Origin: Nocardiopsis sp. NRRL B-16309
GTDB taxonomy: Bacteria; Actinomycetota; Actinomycetes; Streptosporangiales; Streptosporangiaceae
Assembly (NCBI RefSeq): GCF_001279585.1
Contig: NZ_LGEC01000070.1
Coordinates: 1 to 64,000, forward strand
Direction: 5' to 3'
DNA: 64,000 nucleotides
Part shown: positions 1 through 8,437 of the stretch, in pieces
Layout: every line of letters begins with the position of its first letter
How positions within the stretch are numbered: the stretch's first letter is position 1
The notes under the pieces: generated by a model
The model's input: only the letters and a program-made list of their open reading frames with translations
Databases searched by the model: none
What the model was told of the DNA's origin: nothing
Made by a program: the position numbers and the translations under genes

Positions 1-542
1 CGGAGCCGCGCGACCCGCCTGACCCCCCGCCCCTCTCCGGCGGCCCCGCCCCCGCCGCTGCCCCCGGCTCCGTCGCCTGGCCCCGTCACGCGGACGCGGC
101 ACGGTCCCGCCCTCATCGCCCCGGCCGGCGTCTCCCGGCCACGGAACGGCCCACGGGGCGGGGCCGCCGCCGTCCGGACGCCCTCACCTGCACGAAGTCC
201 GCGATACGGTCACCCGACGCAATGACATCGTTACCTCACACACCACATTCTTTCGGCTTCCCCTGGGGTGGGGCGCGGACGTGTCGTTAAACTAACGGCG
301 CCGCATGCTTTCCCCTCTCATGGATCCATCCGGAAGGCCGGGGTCGAACGATCCGTCGCACGGTCGCACGACCACGGGAACCCGCCCCCCGTGTATACAC
401 AGCGTCACACTTCAGTCACAGTGAGACATTAACGGGGCACGGGCGCCTCCCACCCGGGGACCATCGAGAACCCGACCGCCCGGAACCACCGTCCACTCCC
501 CCGGGCCGGTTCGGGAGCGCCAGAAGATCAAGGAGCACCTCG
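1..542. other. Left-edge spacer, upstream region of the coiled-coil gene
   Basis: No convincing gene is visible. From about 190 to 440 the sequence is clearly less GC-rich than its surroundings, as expected of a regulatory region. It holds a small perfect inverted repeat (CGTTA-AAC-TAACG, 285-297) and a TCAC-A-GTGA palindrome (416-424). A strong ribosome binding site AAGGAG (530-535) lies 7 bases before the GTG start at 543. A promoter could not be placed with confidence. Confidence 0.5.
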
Positions 543-2606
543 GTGGAACAGACCAATCACAACTTCCTCACCGGAGGAGGTCAGGCCGGGATCTCCGACC
601 GGATGCGTGACCTGCTCTCCCAGGCCGCCCACGAGCACGACTCCGAACAGAAGTCGCAGGGTGCCGTCAGCGAGGAGATGCGCCAGCGACTGGAGGGCAT
701 GGAGTGGCTGCTGCGCGAACTGCGCGAGCGTGAGCTCACCGCCCTCGGCGAGTCGATCACCAAGGTCGACGGCCGGATCGACGACCTGCTCTCCCGCCCC
801 CCGGAATGGGCGGAGACCCTCGCGGAGCACATCGAGATCGTCGGCCAGCAGGTCAAGCCCCTCTCGGACATGCCGTCCCTGCGCGCCGACACCCACCGCA
901 TCGCCGGCCACCTGGACACCGCCCTGACCCGGCTCCAGCGCATGGCCGAGACGGGCAACCGGACGTCCGAGCAGATCGCGGAGGTCGGCGAGCGGCTGAC
1001 CGGCCTGAGCGAGAAGGTCGACGCCCGCCTGGACGCGCTCGACGGCGCCCTGGCGGCCCTGGCCGAGCGGACCGAGGGGCTGGAGGCCTCCCTCGCCTCG
1101 CTGTCCGAGTCCGCGGGCGAGCGGCACGAGGCCCTCACCACCACGGTCACGGAGACCCTGGCCGCCGGCCGGGCCGAGCTCGGCGAGGCGGTCCAGGCGA
1201 GCCGGGAGGCCGTCACCGCCGCTGTGGGCGAGGCCCGCGAGGCACTGGCCGCCGCCGACGAGCGGCTCGGCGAGACCGTCACCGCCAAGGTCGCCGAGAG
1301 CGCTGGCGAGCTGCGGACCCACACCGACGAGCGGGTGGCCGAACTGCGCTCGTTCGTGTCCGAGCACACCGCGGAGCAGCACGAGAGCCTGCTCGCCAGG
1401 CTGCAGGAGAACACCGGCGAGCTGGGTGAGCGGACCAGCGCCCTGGCCGAGGAGCTCGCCGCCCTGTCCACCGCCTCCGGGGAGCGCCACGACGCCCTGG
1501 CCGCGAAGCTCACCGAGAGCGTCGGCTACCTGAGCACGCAGGGCGAGGAGAACCACGCCGAGGCCACGGCCGCCGTCGCCGACGTCACGGGCTCGCTGGC
1601 CAAGCTGCGCGAGAACCACGAGTCCTCCCTCACCGAGCTCCGCTCCCACCTGCGCCAGCGCCTGTCCGAGCTGAGCGAGCAGATGGAGCTGGGCCGCACC
1701 GAGGCCCGCGAGCAGGACGAGGCCACCGCCGAGCGGCTGCGCGAGGCCGTCCTCGAACGCACCGACGCCCTGAGCGCCCGGATCGCCGAGGACGCGGAGA
1801 AGGTCTCCGGCGACCTCGGGGAGCTGCGCGCCTTCGTCGAGGAGAACGACACCCGCCTCGCCACGGAGGCGGCCGAGCGCCACCAGGAGCTCACCGAGAC
1901 CCTGGGCGAGCAGGTCCGCTCCCACCAGAGCGCGCTGGACGAGCGGCTGGAGCGCCAGCGCGAGTCCCTCACCGCCAAGGTGGACAACCACCTGTCGCAG
2001 ATCACCGGCAAGGTCGACCACGAGCTGGGCCGCCTGACCGACCGCTTCGACACCTTCGAGGGCCACTTCGAGGGCAGCTTCGAGGGGATCGAGGGCAAGA
2101 TCGACGGTGTCGACGGCCGTATCGACGGGCTCAACGGCCGCCTGGACGGCCTCGACGGTCGCGTCAACGGGGTCGAGGGCCAGTTCGAGGGGGTCAGCGG
2201 GCACTTCGAGGGCGTGGACGGCCGGATGGAGGCCATCGACGACCGGCTGGAGGCGCTCAACCAGCGGCTCAACCAGCTGCCGCAGACGATGGAGATCACC
2301 GAGCTGCACCGCCGCCTGACCGAGCTGGTCGAGCGCCCGCAGCTGGACCACTCCGGCAAGCTCGACGAGATCGACCAGCACGTGACCTCGGCCATCGAGC
2401 CCGTCCTGCGCGAGCTCAAGCAGCGGCCGGACCGGCAGGAGTTCGAGGAGACCGTCACCGAGGCGGTCGAGAACTCGCACGACGACGTCACCAAGCGGTT
2501 CACGTCGCTGGAGGAGACGGTGCTCGCGCTCGCCGAGGCCCTGCTGCGCCCGGGCCGCGACGGCAAGAAGAAGAAGCGCCGCGACGACGACGAGGACGAC
2601 GAGTAG
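543..2606 (+). CDS. Long coiled-coil protein with heptad-repeat tail
   Basis: Predicted cytoplasmic coiled-coil protein of 687 residues; no enzyme motif, signal peptide or membrane segment is seen. Almost the whole chain is Ala/Glu/Arg/Leu-rich and reads as long alpha helix, with recurring segments such as AELRSFV, ELRAFV and ERHEAL. Around residues 500-583 it changes into a run of 7-residue units of the form IDGLDGR/FEGVDGR, like the degenerate heptads of trimeric coiled-coil stalks. The C-terminus is a charged tail, KKKKRR followed by an Asp/Glu run. The GTG start is chosen because AAGGAG precedes it by 7 bases. A scaffold or polarity-type structural role is plausible in an actinomycete, but this is inference; the family was not recognised. 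Confidence 0.8.
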   Translation: MEQTNHNFLTGGGQAGISDRMRDLLSQAAHEHDSEQKSQGAVSEEMRQRLEGMEWLLRELRERELTALGESITKVDGRIDDLLSRPPEWAETLAEHIEIVGQQVKPLSDMPSLRADTHRIAGHLDTALTRLQRMAETGNRTSEQIAEVGERLTGLSEKVDARLDALDGALAALAERTEGLEASLASLSESAGERHEALTTTVTETLAAGRAELGEAVQASREAVTAAVGEAREALAAADERLGETVTAKVAESAGELRTHTDERVAELRSFVSEHTAEQHESLLARLQENTGELGERTSALAEELAALSTASGERHDALAAKLTESVGYLSTQGEENHAEATAAVADVTGSLAKLRENHESSLTELRSHLRQRLSELSEQMELGRTEAREQDEATAERLREAVLERTDALSARIAEDAEKVSGDLGELRAFVEENDTRLATEAAERHQELTETLGEQVRSHQSALDERLERQRESLTAKVDNHLSQITGKVDHELGRLTDRFDTFEGHFEGSFEGIEGKIDGVDGRIDGLNGRLDGLDGRVNGVEGQFEGVSGHFEGVDGRMEAIDDRLEALNQRLNQLPQTMEITELHRRLTELVERPQLDHSGKLDEIDQHVTSAIEPVLRELKQRPDRQEFEETVTEAVENSHDDVTKRFTSLEETVLALAEALLRPGRDGKKKKRRDDDEDDE

Positions 2607-2626
2607 CCCGCCCGTCGCCCCCGGCC

Positions 2627-3499
2627 GTGCGCTCCCCGCGCGGCCGGGCGCCCTCGGCCGACGCCTCCGGCGCGGCACTCGGCGATCGACACGGCGGGGG
2701 GGGGGGGGGGCGGGCGGCCCCCCCCCCCCCCCCCCGCCCGGCCACCCCCCCGCCGGGGGCCCCGGGGCGGGGGGGGCCGGGGGATAAGAATCCGCGGCAG
2801 CGGCGAGGGCAAGGTCGGGGGGGGCGGGCGGGGCCCCGGCGGCGAGGCGGGGCCCTTCTCCCCGCCGCGCCCGCCGGTTGGGCCGGAACCCTGCTGAGGG
2901 GGACGACCGCGAGCCTGGAGATCGCGCGCGTGCTGCGCTGCGAGGAACAGCTCGTGGAACTGGAGGGGCGCTTCCGGCGACAGGAGGTGGACACCCGCGG
3001 CTTCGCGCGCGGCATCCACCGGCTCTGGAGCGCGCTCACCGAGGAGCACGTCGCCACGGCCTTCGACCGGAGCCCCTTCCTCACCGGCATCCGCCAGGTG
3101 TGCGACGACATCCGGTCCCGCGGGGAGCACTCGATGGTCGTGAGCATGTCCCCGGACTTCTACGCGCGCCTGCTGCTGCGGTTCGGCTTCGACGAGGTGG
3201 TCGCGTCGCGCTTCCCGCCGCTCCCCTTCGCCTCCCCCGTGGTGGCCGACGACATCCTCACACCGCGCGACAAGGTGGACATCGTCGAGCGCGCCCGGCT
3301 CAGCCGGGGCCTGGCGCCCGACGCCTGTGTGGCCTACGGCGACTCCATGTCGGACGCCCCGCTCTTCGAGCACCTGGCCGCGACCGTGGCGGTGAACGGC
3401 GACGAGCGGATCACCGGTCTGGCCGCCGTCCACTACACCGGCGCGAGCCTGGTGGACGCCTACGCCCTCGCCCGCGCCTCCCTCGGCGGGACCGCGTAG
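2627..3499 (+). CDS. HAD-family phosphatase (SerB-like), 5' end corrupted
   Basis: Haloacid dehalogenase-superfamily phosphohydrolase of the phosphoserine phosphatase-like group. Only the part from about 2885 is believable protein. It opens with GTLLRGTTASLEIARVL, the tail of the usual DxDGTLLRGT motif I, but the two aspartates (nucleophile and acid/base) are absent because the preceding codons lie in the homopolymer tract. Motif II (MVVSMSP), the motif III lysine (LTPRDKVDIV) and motif IV (GDSMSDAPLFE) are intact. The open frame reaches back to a GTG at 2627, but the first 86 residues are Gly/Pro/Arg noise, so the true start is unknown. An internal GTG at 2930 is another formal start, without the motif. 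The stop codon lies inside a degenerate repeat. Confidence 0.7.
   Translation: MRSPRGRAPSADASGAALGDRHGGGGGGRAAPPPPPRPATPPPGAPGRGGPGDKNPRQRRGQGRGGRAGPRRRGGALLPAAPAGWAGTLLRGTTASLEIARVLRCEEQLVELEGRFRRQEVDTRGFARGIHRLWSALTEEHVATAFDRSPFLTGIRQVCDDIRSRGEHSMVVSMSPDFYARLLLRFGFDEVVASRFPPLPFASPVVADDILTPRDKVDIVERARLSRGLAPDACVAYGDSMSDAPLFEHLAATVAVNGDERITGLAAVHYTGASLVDAYALARASLGGTA
2690..2884. other. G/C homopolymer tract, probable sequence artefact
   Basis: The tract contains a run of 15 G (2696-2710) and a run of 18 C (2718-2735), then further shorter C and G runs and almost no A or T up to about 2880. Nothing else in the window looks like this. It replaces the place where the HAD phosphatase gene should encode its first catalytic motif, and recognisable coding sequence resumes abruptly at about 2885. 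The simplest reading is low-quality or misassembled sequence at a former gap; a real low-complexity insertion is the alternative. Confidence 0.65.
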
Positions 3500-3665
3500 G
3501 CACCGCGCAGGCGCCCGGTAGGCACTTCGCAGGCGGCTGAGGGCTCACCATGCAGACGCCCGGTAGGCACTTCGCAGGGCGGCTGAGAGCTCACCGCGCA
3601 GGCGCCCCGATAGGCACCATGCAGGCCGCCCCTGGTGGGCTCACCGCGCAGGCGCCCGGTAGGCA
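3496..3665. repeat. Four degenerate direct repeats downstream of the HAD gene
   Basis: The unit CACCGCGCAGGCGCCCGGTA followed by GGCA occurs at 3501-3524, 3546-3569, 3592-3616 and 3642-3665 with a few substitutions, at a spacing of 45-50 bases. A fragment of the unit (GTAGGCAC) also spans the stop codon of the HAD gene. The spacers differ in sequence and length and there is no cas gene, so this is not a CRISPR array. Confidence 0.75.
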
Positions 3666-3757
3666 TGACGCAGACCCCCGGTGGCCGCCCCGGTCGCGGC
3701 CGTCCGCTCCAGCGCGGAGCGTCCGGCCGCGACCGGGCCGATGCGCGCCGGACGTCG

Positions 3758-4726
3758 TCAGACGGTGAACACGACCTTGCCGAACAGCTCACCGTCGGCC
3801 ATGGCCTGGAAGCCCTCCCGCGCCCGGTCGAGCGGCAGGACCCGGTCGATGTCGGGGCGCAGTCCGGTGCGCGCGCACATCTCGATGAGCGTGGCCAGCT
3901 CCGCCCGCGTGCCCATCGTGGAGCCGAGGACGCGCAGCTGGAGGAAGAACACCCGTGACAGCTCGGCCGGGGGCGCGTCACCGCTGGTCGCGCCACAGGT
4001 GATGATCGCCCCGCCCGGCTTGAGCACGCGCAGGGAGTGCGCCCACGTGGCCTGGCCGACCGAGTCGAAGACGGCGTCCACCTTCTCCGGCAGCCGCTCC
4101 CCCGTGGGCACCGTCGCGTGGGCGCCCAGCGTCAGGGCGCGCTCGCGCTTGGCCTCGCTCCGGCTGGTCGCGTAGACGCGGTGTCCGGCCTGCGCCGCCA
4201 TGCGGATCAGCGCCGCCGCCACACCGCCGCCCGCGCCCTGCACGAGGATCGTCGAACCGGGTCGCAGGTCGGCCTTGCCGAAGAGCATGCTGTAGGCGGT
4301 GAGCCAGGCCGTGGGCAGGCACGCGGCCTCCTCGAAGGAGAGCTCGGGCGGCTTGGGCAGCAGGTTGCGCCGAGGCACGAGGAGCTTCTCCGCGAAGGTG
4401 CCCTCGTGCACCTCCGACAGCAGCGACCGGCCCGGGTCCCTGGTCTCGTCACCGTCCCCGGCGGCCGGGTCACCGACGACACCGTGCACGATGACCTCGT
4501 TGCCGTCCTCGTCCACGCCGGCGGCGTCGCTGCCGAGGATGCGGGGCAGGGTCGATTCACGGAGGCCGATGCCCCTCAGGCTCCAGACGTCGTGGTGGTT
4601 GAGGGAGGCGGCGCGGACGTCGACCACCGCCCATCCGTCGCGCGGCTCGGGTTCGGGGCGCTCGCCCGCCTCCAGACCGGAGACGGGATCGTCGAAACTG
4701 ATGCGTGCTGCGGTGATAGCGAACAT
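3758..4726 (-). CDS. MDR-superfamily (quinone reductase-like) oxidoreductase
   Basis: Medium-chain dehydrogenase/reductase of 322 residues, a typical length for NADPH-dependent quinone oxidoreductases and enoyl reductases. The N-terminal GroES-like domain contains SLNHHDVWSLRG and LGSDAAGVD. The Rossmann domain has the VQGAGGGVAAALIRMAAQAG dinucleotide-binding stretch near residue 155 and the VFDSVGQATW and GGAIITCGATSG strands. The structural-zinc cysteine cluster of alcohol dehydrogenases is not seen. The start is the ATG at 4726. It is convergent with the HAD gene and stands alone. The substrate cannot be inferred. Confidence 0.85.
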   Translation of the reverse strand: MFAITAARISFDDPVSGLEAGERPEPEPRDGWAVVDVRAASLNHHDVWSLRGIGLRESTLPRILGSDAAGVDEDGNEVIVHGVVGDPAAGDGDETRDPGRSLLSEVHEGTFAEKLLVPRRNLLPKPPELSFEEAACLPTAWLTAYSMLFGKADLRPGSTILVQGAGGGVAAALIRMAAQAGHRVYATSRSEAKRERALTLGAHATVPTGERLPEKVDAVFDSVGQATWAHSLRVLKPGGAIITCGATSGDAPPAELSRVFFLQLRVLGSTMGTRAELATLIEMCARTGLRPDIDRVLPLDRAREGFQAMADGELFGKVVFTV

Positions 4727-4897
4727 GGAACGAAGCCAACCACGAGGACCGAACCGGATTCCAGTCGGGGGGCCGGTCTGTCACCCGAACGCTCTCATGG
4801 GAGTTCCCGTCCGTGGGTGAGCCGCTGGTGTCCGATGACGGTTCCGCTGAGCGGATGCGCCGACCGGTGCGCCCGGGGGCGGGGGCCGGTCGGCCGC

Positions 4898-5257
4898 CTA
4901 TGAGGGGGTGAACTGGAAGGTCGCGCCTTCCTCGTCGGTGTGGGAGACGTACTCGACGGAGTAGAAGAAGAGCTCGGCCGTGCCGCCGGGCTGGAGCGTG
5001 GCGCTCTGCTGCTCCTCCTCGCTGCCCTCCTCCCGGACCACGATCACCTCGGCGCTCTGGTCCTCGGCCATGTACACCTCGAACTCGTACTCGGTGTTCC
5101 CGGCGTCCCGCAGGTCACCGGACCACTGCTCGTCGACGACGACGACCGTGCAGTCACCGTTGCGGCAGCTCTTGTGGTTGACGCCCTCACAGGCGGTCAC
5201 GGAGGCGAGTACGAGGAGGGCGCCCAGGCAGGGCAGGGCGAGCTGGTGGACCTTCAT
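4898..5257 (-). CDS. Small secreted lipoprotein
   Basis: Protein of 119 residues with a classic lipoprotein signal: a short basic start (MKVHQ), the hydrophobic core LALPCLGALLVLASV and the lipobox VTAC, so the mature protein would begin at Cys23 and be anchored outside the membrane. The mature part is acidic and beta-rich, with two further cysteines close together (KSCRNGDC) that could form a disulfide. No family was recognised. It lies 170 bases downstream of the divergently unrelated MDR gene and is probably monocistronic. Confidence 0.75.
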   Translation of the reverse strand: MKVHQLALPCLGALLVLASVTACEGVNHKSCRNGDCTVVVVDEQWSGDLRDAGNTEYEFEVYMAEDQSAEVIVVREEGSEEEQQSATLQPGGTAELFFYSVEYVSHTDEEGATFQFTPS

Positions 5258-5373
5258 CCTGATTCCGTTCTTCGGGGGACGGCGACGGGACGCCAGGGGG
5301 GTCGGGCACGGTCAAAGTAGCAGCGCATCCCGGTGACGGTTCGGACCGGGTGGACGGCACCGCGGCGAGGAAC

Positions 5374-5417
5374 GGCACCGCCACGAAAAGGGGCGGGGCG
5401 CCCACGCGCCCCGCCCG
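5374..5417. repeat. Terminator-bearing direct repeat, copy 1
   Basis: About 43 bases nearly identical to 7345-7386: CGGCACCGCCACGAA, two extra A, then GGGGCGGGGCGC-CCAC-GCGCCCCGCCC. The second half folds into a strong GC hairpin and sits just beyond the stop of the leftward glycosyltransferase gene, so it should act as its terminator. Confidence 0.8.
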
Positions 5418-5423
5418 CCCCTC

Positions 5424-7130
5424 TCAGGACAGCGCGCCCAGACGGCCGTACAACGTGCGGTAGATCTCCGCGTTGTGACCCCAGGTCCGGCGGGACGCGA
5501 CCTCCTCGCGTCCGGCCCGTACGCGCTCCTCGCGCGACTCCTCGTTCTTGTCCAGCGACATGATGGCGTCGGCCAGAGCAGCGGGATCGCCCGGGGGGAC
5601 CAGACTTCCGGCCCGACCGTCAACGACCAGTTCGCGCAGCGCGGGCAGGTCGCTCGCGATGACGGGCACGCCCAGCGCCATCGCCTCGACCGGTTTGAGC
5701 GGTGTGACCAGACGGGTGACGCGCGCATCGATGCGGGGCACCACCATGGCGTCCAGAGCGGCTTGGGCACGCAGCGCGTCGTCGGGATCAACCCGCCCCG
5801 GGAGCAGGCACAGATCGCCGAGACCATGGCGCTCGACGAGATCCAGCAGGTCAGGCCGTGCCGGCCCGTCGCCGACGAGCAGAACCCGTATCTCCCGGCC
5901 GGTGTCCCGTAGCAAGGCCGCGGCCTCGATCAGGGTCTGGAACCCCTCGTAGTGGGTGAGACTGGACACCGACCCCACCACATACTCCGCCTCGGCGATA
6001 CCGAACGACTCCCGGAAGGCCGAGCCGTCGGGACGCTTGTCCAGGAGGTGCTCGTCCACTGCGTTGGGCGCGAGCACGATCCTTTCCGGCGCCACACCGC
6101 GTTCGACGATCTCTGCCTTCATGGTGTCCGCCAGGGTGACCACGGCGTCGGCCGCCCTGAGCACGGAGGCCTCCCGCTCAACGAGAAGCCGGTGGCGCTC
6201 ACTCCCGCGCCGGGACGGCGCACCCTCATGCGAGAGCCAGGTCTCCTCCAGGAAGCCACGCATTTCATACACGACGGGGATGCCGAGTGCGCGCCCGACG
6301 TGCAGGGCGACAGTGGCGTTCTTGTGGTCACTGGCCGCGTGCAGCACCGCGGGCCGAAGCCACCGGGCCAAGGCCGTGCCCTCGGAGACCGCGACATCGA
6401 TCCGTTCCTGTAGTCCTTGCTCGAAGCGTTCACCGGGGCGCATCCGGTGGTAGGGAATGCCGTCGACCTCGCGTAGCGCCTCCGTGTCGCCCTCCTCGGG
6501 AGCCGGCCAGCCCGGAAAGGTCACGACGTGGGGCTGCAATCCGGCTTCGCGCTGGGCCAGAACGATCCGGTGCGTGCGGACGGTGTAGCCCGCCTGCGTG
6601 TTGGGCAACGCGTTCGTCACGAAGTGCAGGACACGTCCGGGCACCGGGGGTAGGACTCCGGGCGCCCGTTCGGGCAGTGCGGGCAGCGGACCGATCGCCC
6701 TCCGGTGACTGAGCAGGCGACGGCGCTTCCGATCGGATTGGTCGTCGAAAACGACATAGGGGGCGAGTTCCTCGATAGCCTCTTGAATCCGCCCCTCGAC
6801 ATAAAGCCCCTGGGCGCGCCCCCTCGCCTCCTTGGCGCGGGCAGCGATACGCCACTCCATTCCCGACTTGAGCCCAGCCCCTTGGCGCGCCCCAGTCGAG
6901 ATGTCGCTGCCGCCCGCCATTGACAGGTAGATGTCCCGAACGCGCCGGTCGACCCTCCGGCCCCAGACCATGACCGCCGCGGTCCCCATCCCGATCACGC
7001 CCAGGGCCATGAGCTGAGCAGCCGCGACCAGCGACAGGACGCCCGACGAGTACATCACACCGATCGCACACGCTCCGGTCACCGTCGCCGCGGCGGCCGA
7101 AACCTTCTTGTTTTTTCGCGCATATCCCAT
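5424..7130 (-). CDS. Membrane-anchored GT4-family glycosyltransferase
   Basis: Glycosyltransferase of the GT-B fold, family 4. From the ATG at 7130 it has 568 residues; an in-frame ATG at 7211 adds 27 residues rich in Cys and Gly, with no ribosome binding site, and is less likely. Residues about 7-60 form two hydrophobic segments, so the protein is membrane-attached with the catalytic part cytoplasmic. The acceptor half carries HFVTNALPNTQAGYTVRTHR; the donor half carries VVGSVSSLTHYEGFQTLIEA and the nucleotide-sugar signature PVEAMALGVPVIASDLPALR. It probably transfers a sugar to a lipid-linked or wall glycan; the substrate is unknown. The gene is alone and bracketed by two copies of the same terminator repeat, which suggests later insertion. 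Confidence 0.85.
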   Translation of the reverse strand: MGYARKNKKVSAAAATVTGACAIGVMYSSGVLSLVAAAQLMALGVIGMGTAAVMVWGRRVDRRVRDIYLSMAGGSDISTGARQGAGLKSGMEWRIAARAKEARGRAQGLYVEGRIQEAIEELAPYVVFDDQSDRKRRRLLSHRRAIGPLPALPERAPGVLPPVPGRVLHFVTNALPNTQAGYTVRTHRIVLAQREAGLQPHVVTFPGWPAPEEGDTEALREVDGIPYHRMRPGERFEQGLQERIDVAVSEGTALARWLRPAVLHAASDHKNATVALHVGRALGIPVVYEMRGFLEETWLSHEGAPSRRGSERHRLLVEREASVLRAADAVVTLADTMKAEIVERGVAPERIVLAPNAVDEHLLDKRPDGSAFRESFGIAEAEYVVGSVSSLTHYEGFQTLIEAAALLRDTGREIRVLLVGDGPARPDLLDLVERHGLGDLCLLPGRVDPDDALRAQAALDAMVVPRIDARVTRLVTPLKPVEAMALGVPVIASDLPALRELVVDGRAGSLVPPGDPAALADAIMSLDKNEESREERVRAGREEVASRRTWGHNAEIYRTLYGRLGALS

Positions 7131-7344
7131 ATGCCCCCCGTTTCCATGGCATCCATCAGCAGGAAGACCCGGGGAACACGTTTCAGAATTCCATTGACAC
7201 GCGTTTCCCATTGGGCAACAAGGATGGAGAGGCGGACATTATCACCGTTCATCTCCCACTCCAACGAAGGCCCGTGAACGGCATGGCGAGGAGTTGGTCA
7301 TCCACCGAAGCGCAAAGGCTCCCACCCGGAATCGGTTCGGAAAC

Positions 7345-7386
7345 CGGCACCGCCACGAAGGGGCGGGGCGCCCACGCGCCCCGCCC
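7345..7386. repeat. Terminator-bearing direct repeat, copy 2
   Basis: Matches 5374-5417 over its whole length apart from two missing A residues and the final base. Its hairpin (GGGGCGGGGCGC, loop CCAC, GCGCCCCGCCCC) lies just past the tsaD stop codon and should terminate the leftward t6A operon. Confidence 0.8.
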
Positions 7387-7402
7387 CTCGTCCTCCGCGG
7401 GC

Positions 7403-8437
7403 TCAGACGGCCAGCGGGTGCTCCACCGGGAGCGAGGTGTCCGTGGCCAGGTCCAGCGTGGACGGCGGCAGACCCGCGGCCACGACCTCGGCGCCCAGCG
7501 CGGCGATCATCGCGCCGTTGTCCGTGCACAGGCGCGGCCGGGGCACGCGCAGCTCGATCCCCGCCTCCTGGCAGCGCTGCAGGGCGAGTTCGCGCAGGGA
7601 CGAGTTGGCCGCCACGCCGCCGCTGATCACCAGGGTGCTGACCCCGTGCTCGACGCAGGCGTCCACTGCCTTGCGGGTGAGCACGTCGACCACCGACTCC
7701 TGGAAGGCCGCCGCGATGTCGGCGACCACGAGCGGCTCGCCGCCGCGGTCGGCGTCCTCCACGTGCCGCGCCACCGCGGTCTTGAGGCCGGAGAAGGAGA
7801 AGTCGTAGGTGCCGTCGCCCCACTTGCCGCGCGGGAACCGGATCGCCTTCGGGTTCCCGCGCTGGGCCGCCTTGTCGATGGGCGGGCCGCCCGGGTAGGG
7901 CAGTTCCAGCAGGCGGGCGACCTTGTCGTAGGCCTCGCCGGCGGCGTCGTCCACGGTGTCGCCCAGCGAGACCACGTCCGTGGCCAGGTCGTTGACCAGC
8001 AGCAGGGACGTGTGGCCGCCAGAGACCAGCAGCGCGATGGCGGGCTTGGGCAGCGGACCGTGCTCCAGCTGGTCCACGGCCACGTGGCCGACCAGGTGGT
8101 TCACCCCGTAGAGGGGCTTGCCCAGGGCCATCGCGTAGGCCTTGGCCGCCGACACGCCCACGAGCAGGGCGCCCGCCAGGCCGGGCCCCGCCGTGACCGC
8201 GATGGCGTCGACGTCGGAGAGCTTCACCCCCGCGCCGTCGAGCGCGCGCCGGACCGTGGGCGTCATCGCCTCCAGGTGCGCGCGGCTGGCGACCTCGGGG
8301 ACCACGCCGCCGAAGCGGGCGTGCTGGTCGACGCTGGAGGCGACCTCGTCCCCGAGCAGTTCACAGCCGCGCACCAGTCCGACACCGGTCTCGTCGCAGG
8401 ACGTCTCGATCCCGAGGATCAACGGTTGGCCGCTCAT
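7403..8437 (-). CDS. tsaD: tRNA N6-threonylcarbamoyladenosine transferase TsaD
   Basis: Catalytic subunit (Kae1/Gcp family, 344 residues) of the complex that transfers threonylcarbamoyl from TC-AMP to A37 of ANN-decoding tRNAs, working with TsaB and TsaE. The N-terminus LGIETSCDETG is the family signature. Metal-ligand histidines are in NHLVGH (H114, H118), and the nucleotide site has SGGHTSLL and ISGGVAANSSLR. The frame is open well upstream, but the ATG at 8437 fits the family length and overlaps the rimI stop by 4 bases (ATGA), so the two are translationally coupled. It is last in the alr-tsaE-tsaB-rimI-tsaD arrangement and is followed by a strong hairpin. Confidence 0.96.
   Translation of the reverse strand: MSGQPLILGIETSCDETGVGLVRGCELLGDEVASSVDQHARFGGVVPEVASRAHLEAMTPTVRRALDGAGVKLSDVDAIAVTAGPGLAGALLVGVSAAKAYAMALGKPLYGVNHLVGHVAVDQLEHGPLPKPAIALLVSGGHTSLLLVNDLATDVVSLGDTVDDAAGEAYDKVARLLELPYPGGPPIDKAAQRGNPKAIRFPRGKWGDGTYDFSFSGLKTAVARHVEDADRGGEPLVVADIAAAFQESVVDVLTRKAVDACVEHGVSTLVISGGVAANSSLRELALQRCQEAGIELRVPRPRLCTDNGAMIAALGAEVVAAGLPPSTLDLATDTSLPVEHPLAV

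Noticed and set aside
528..2678. 716-codon open frame on the minus strand opposite the coiled-coil gene
   Set aside because: Leu/Val/Gly-rich shadow typical of GC-rich antisense frames; the plus-strand frame has the ribosome site and a coherent coiled-coil protein.
2696..2735. Functional G-quadruplex or phase-variation tract
   Set aside because: Possible in principle, but G and C runs together replacing a catalytic motif are better explained by poor sequence quality.
3496..3665. CRISPR-like array
   Set aside because: Units are degenerate, spacers are related to one another and of uneven length, and there are no cas genes.
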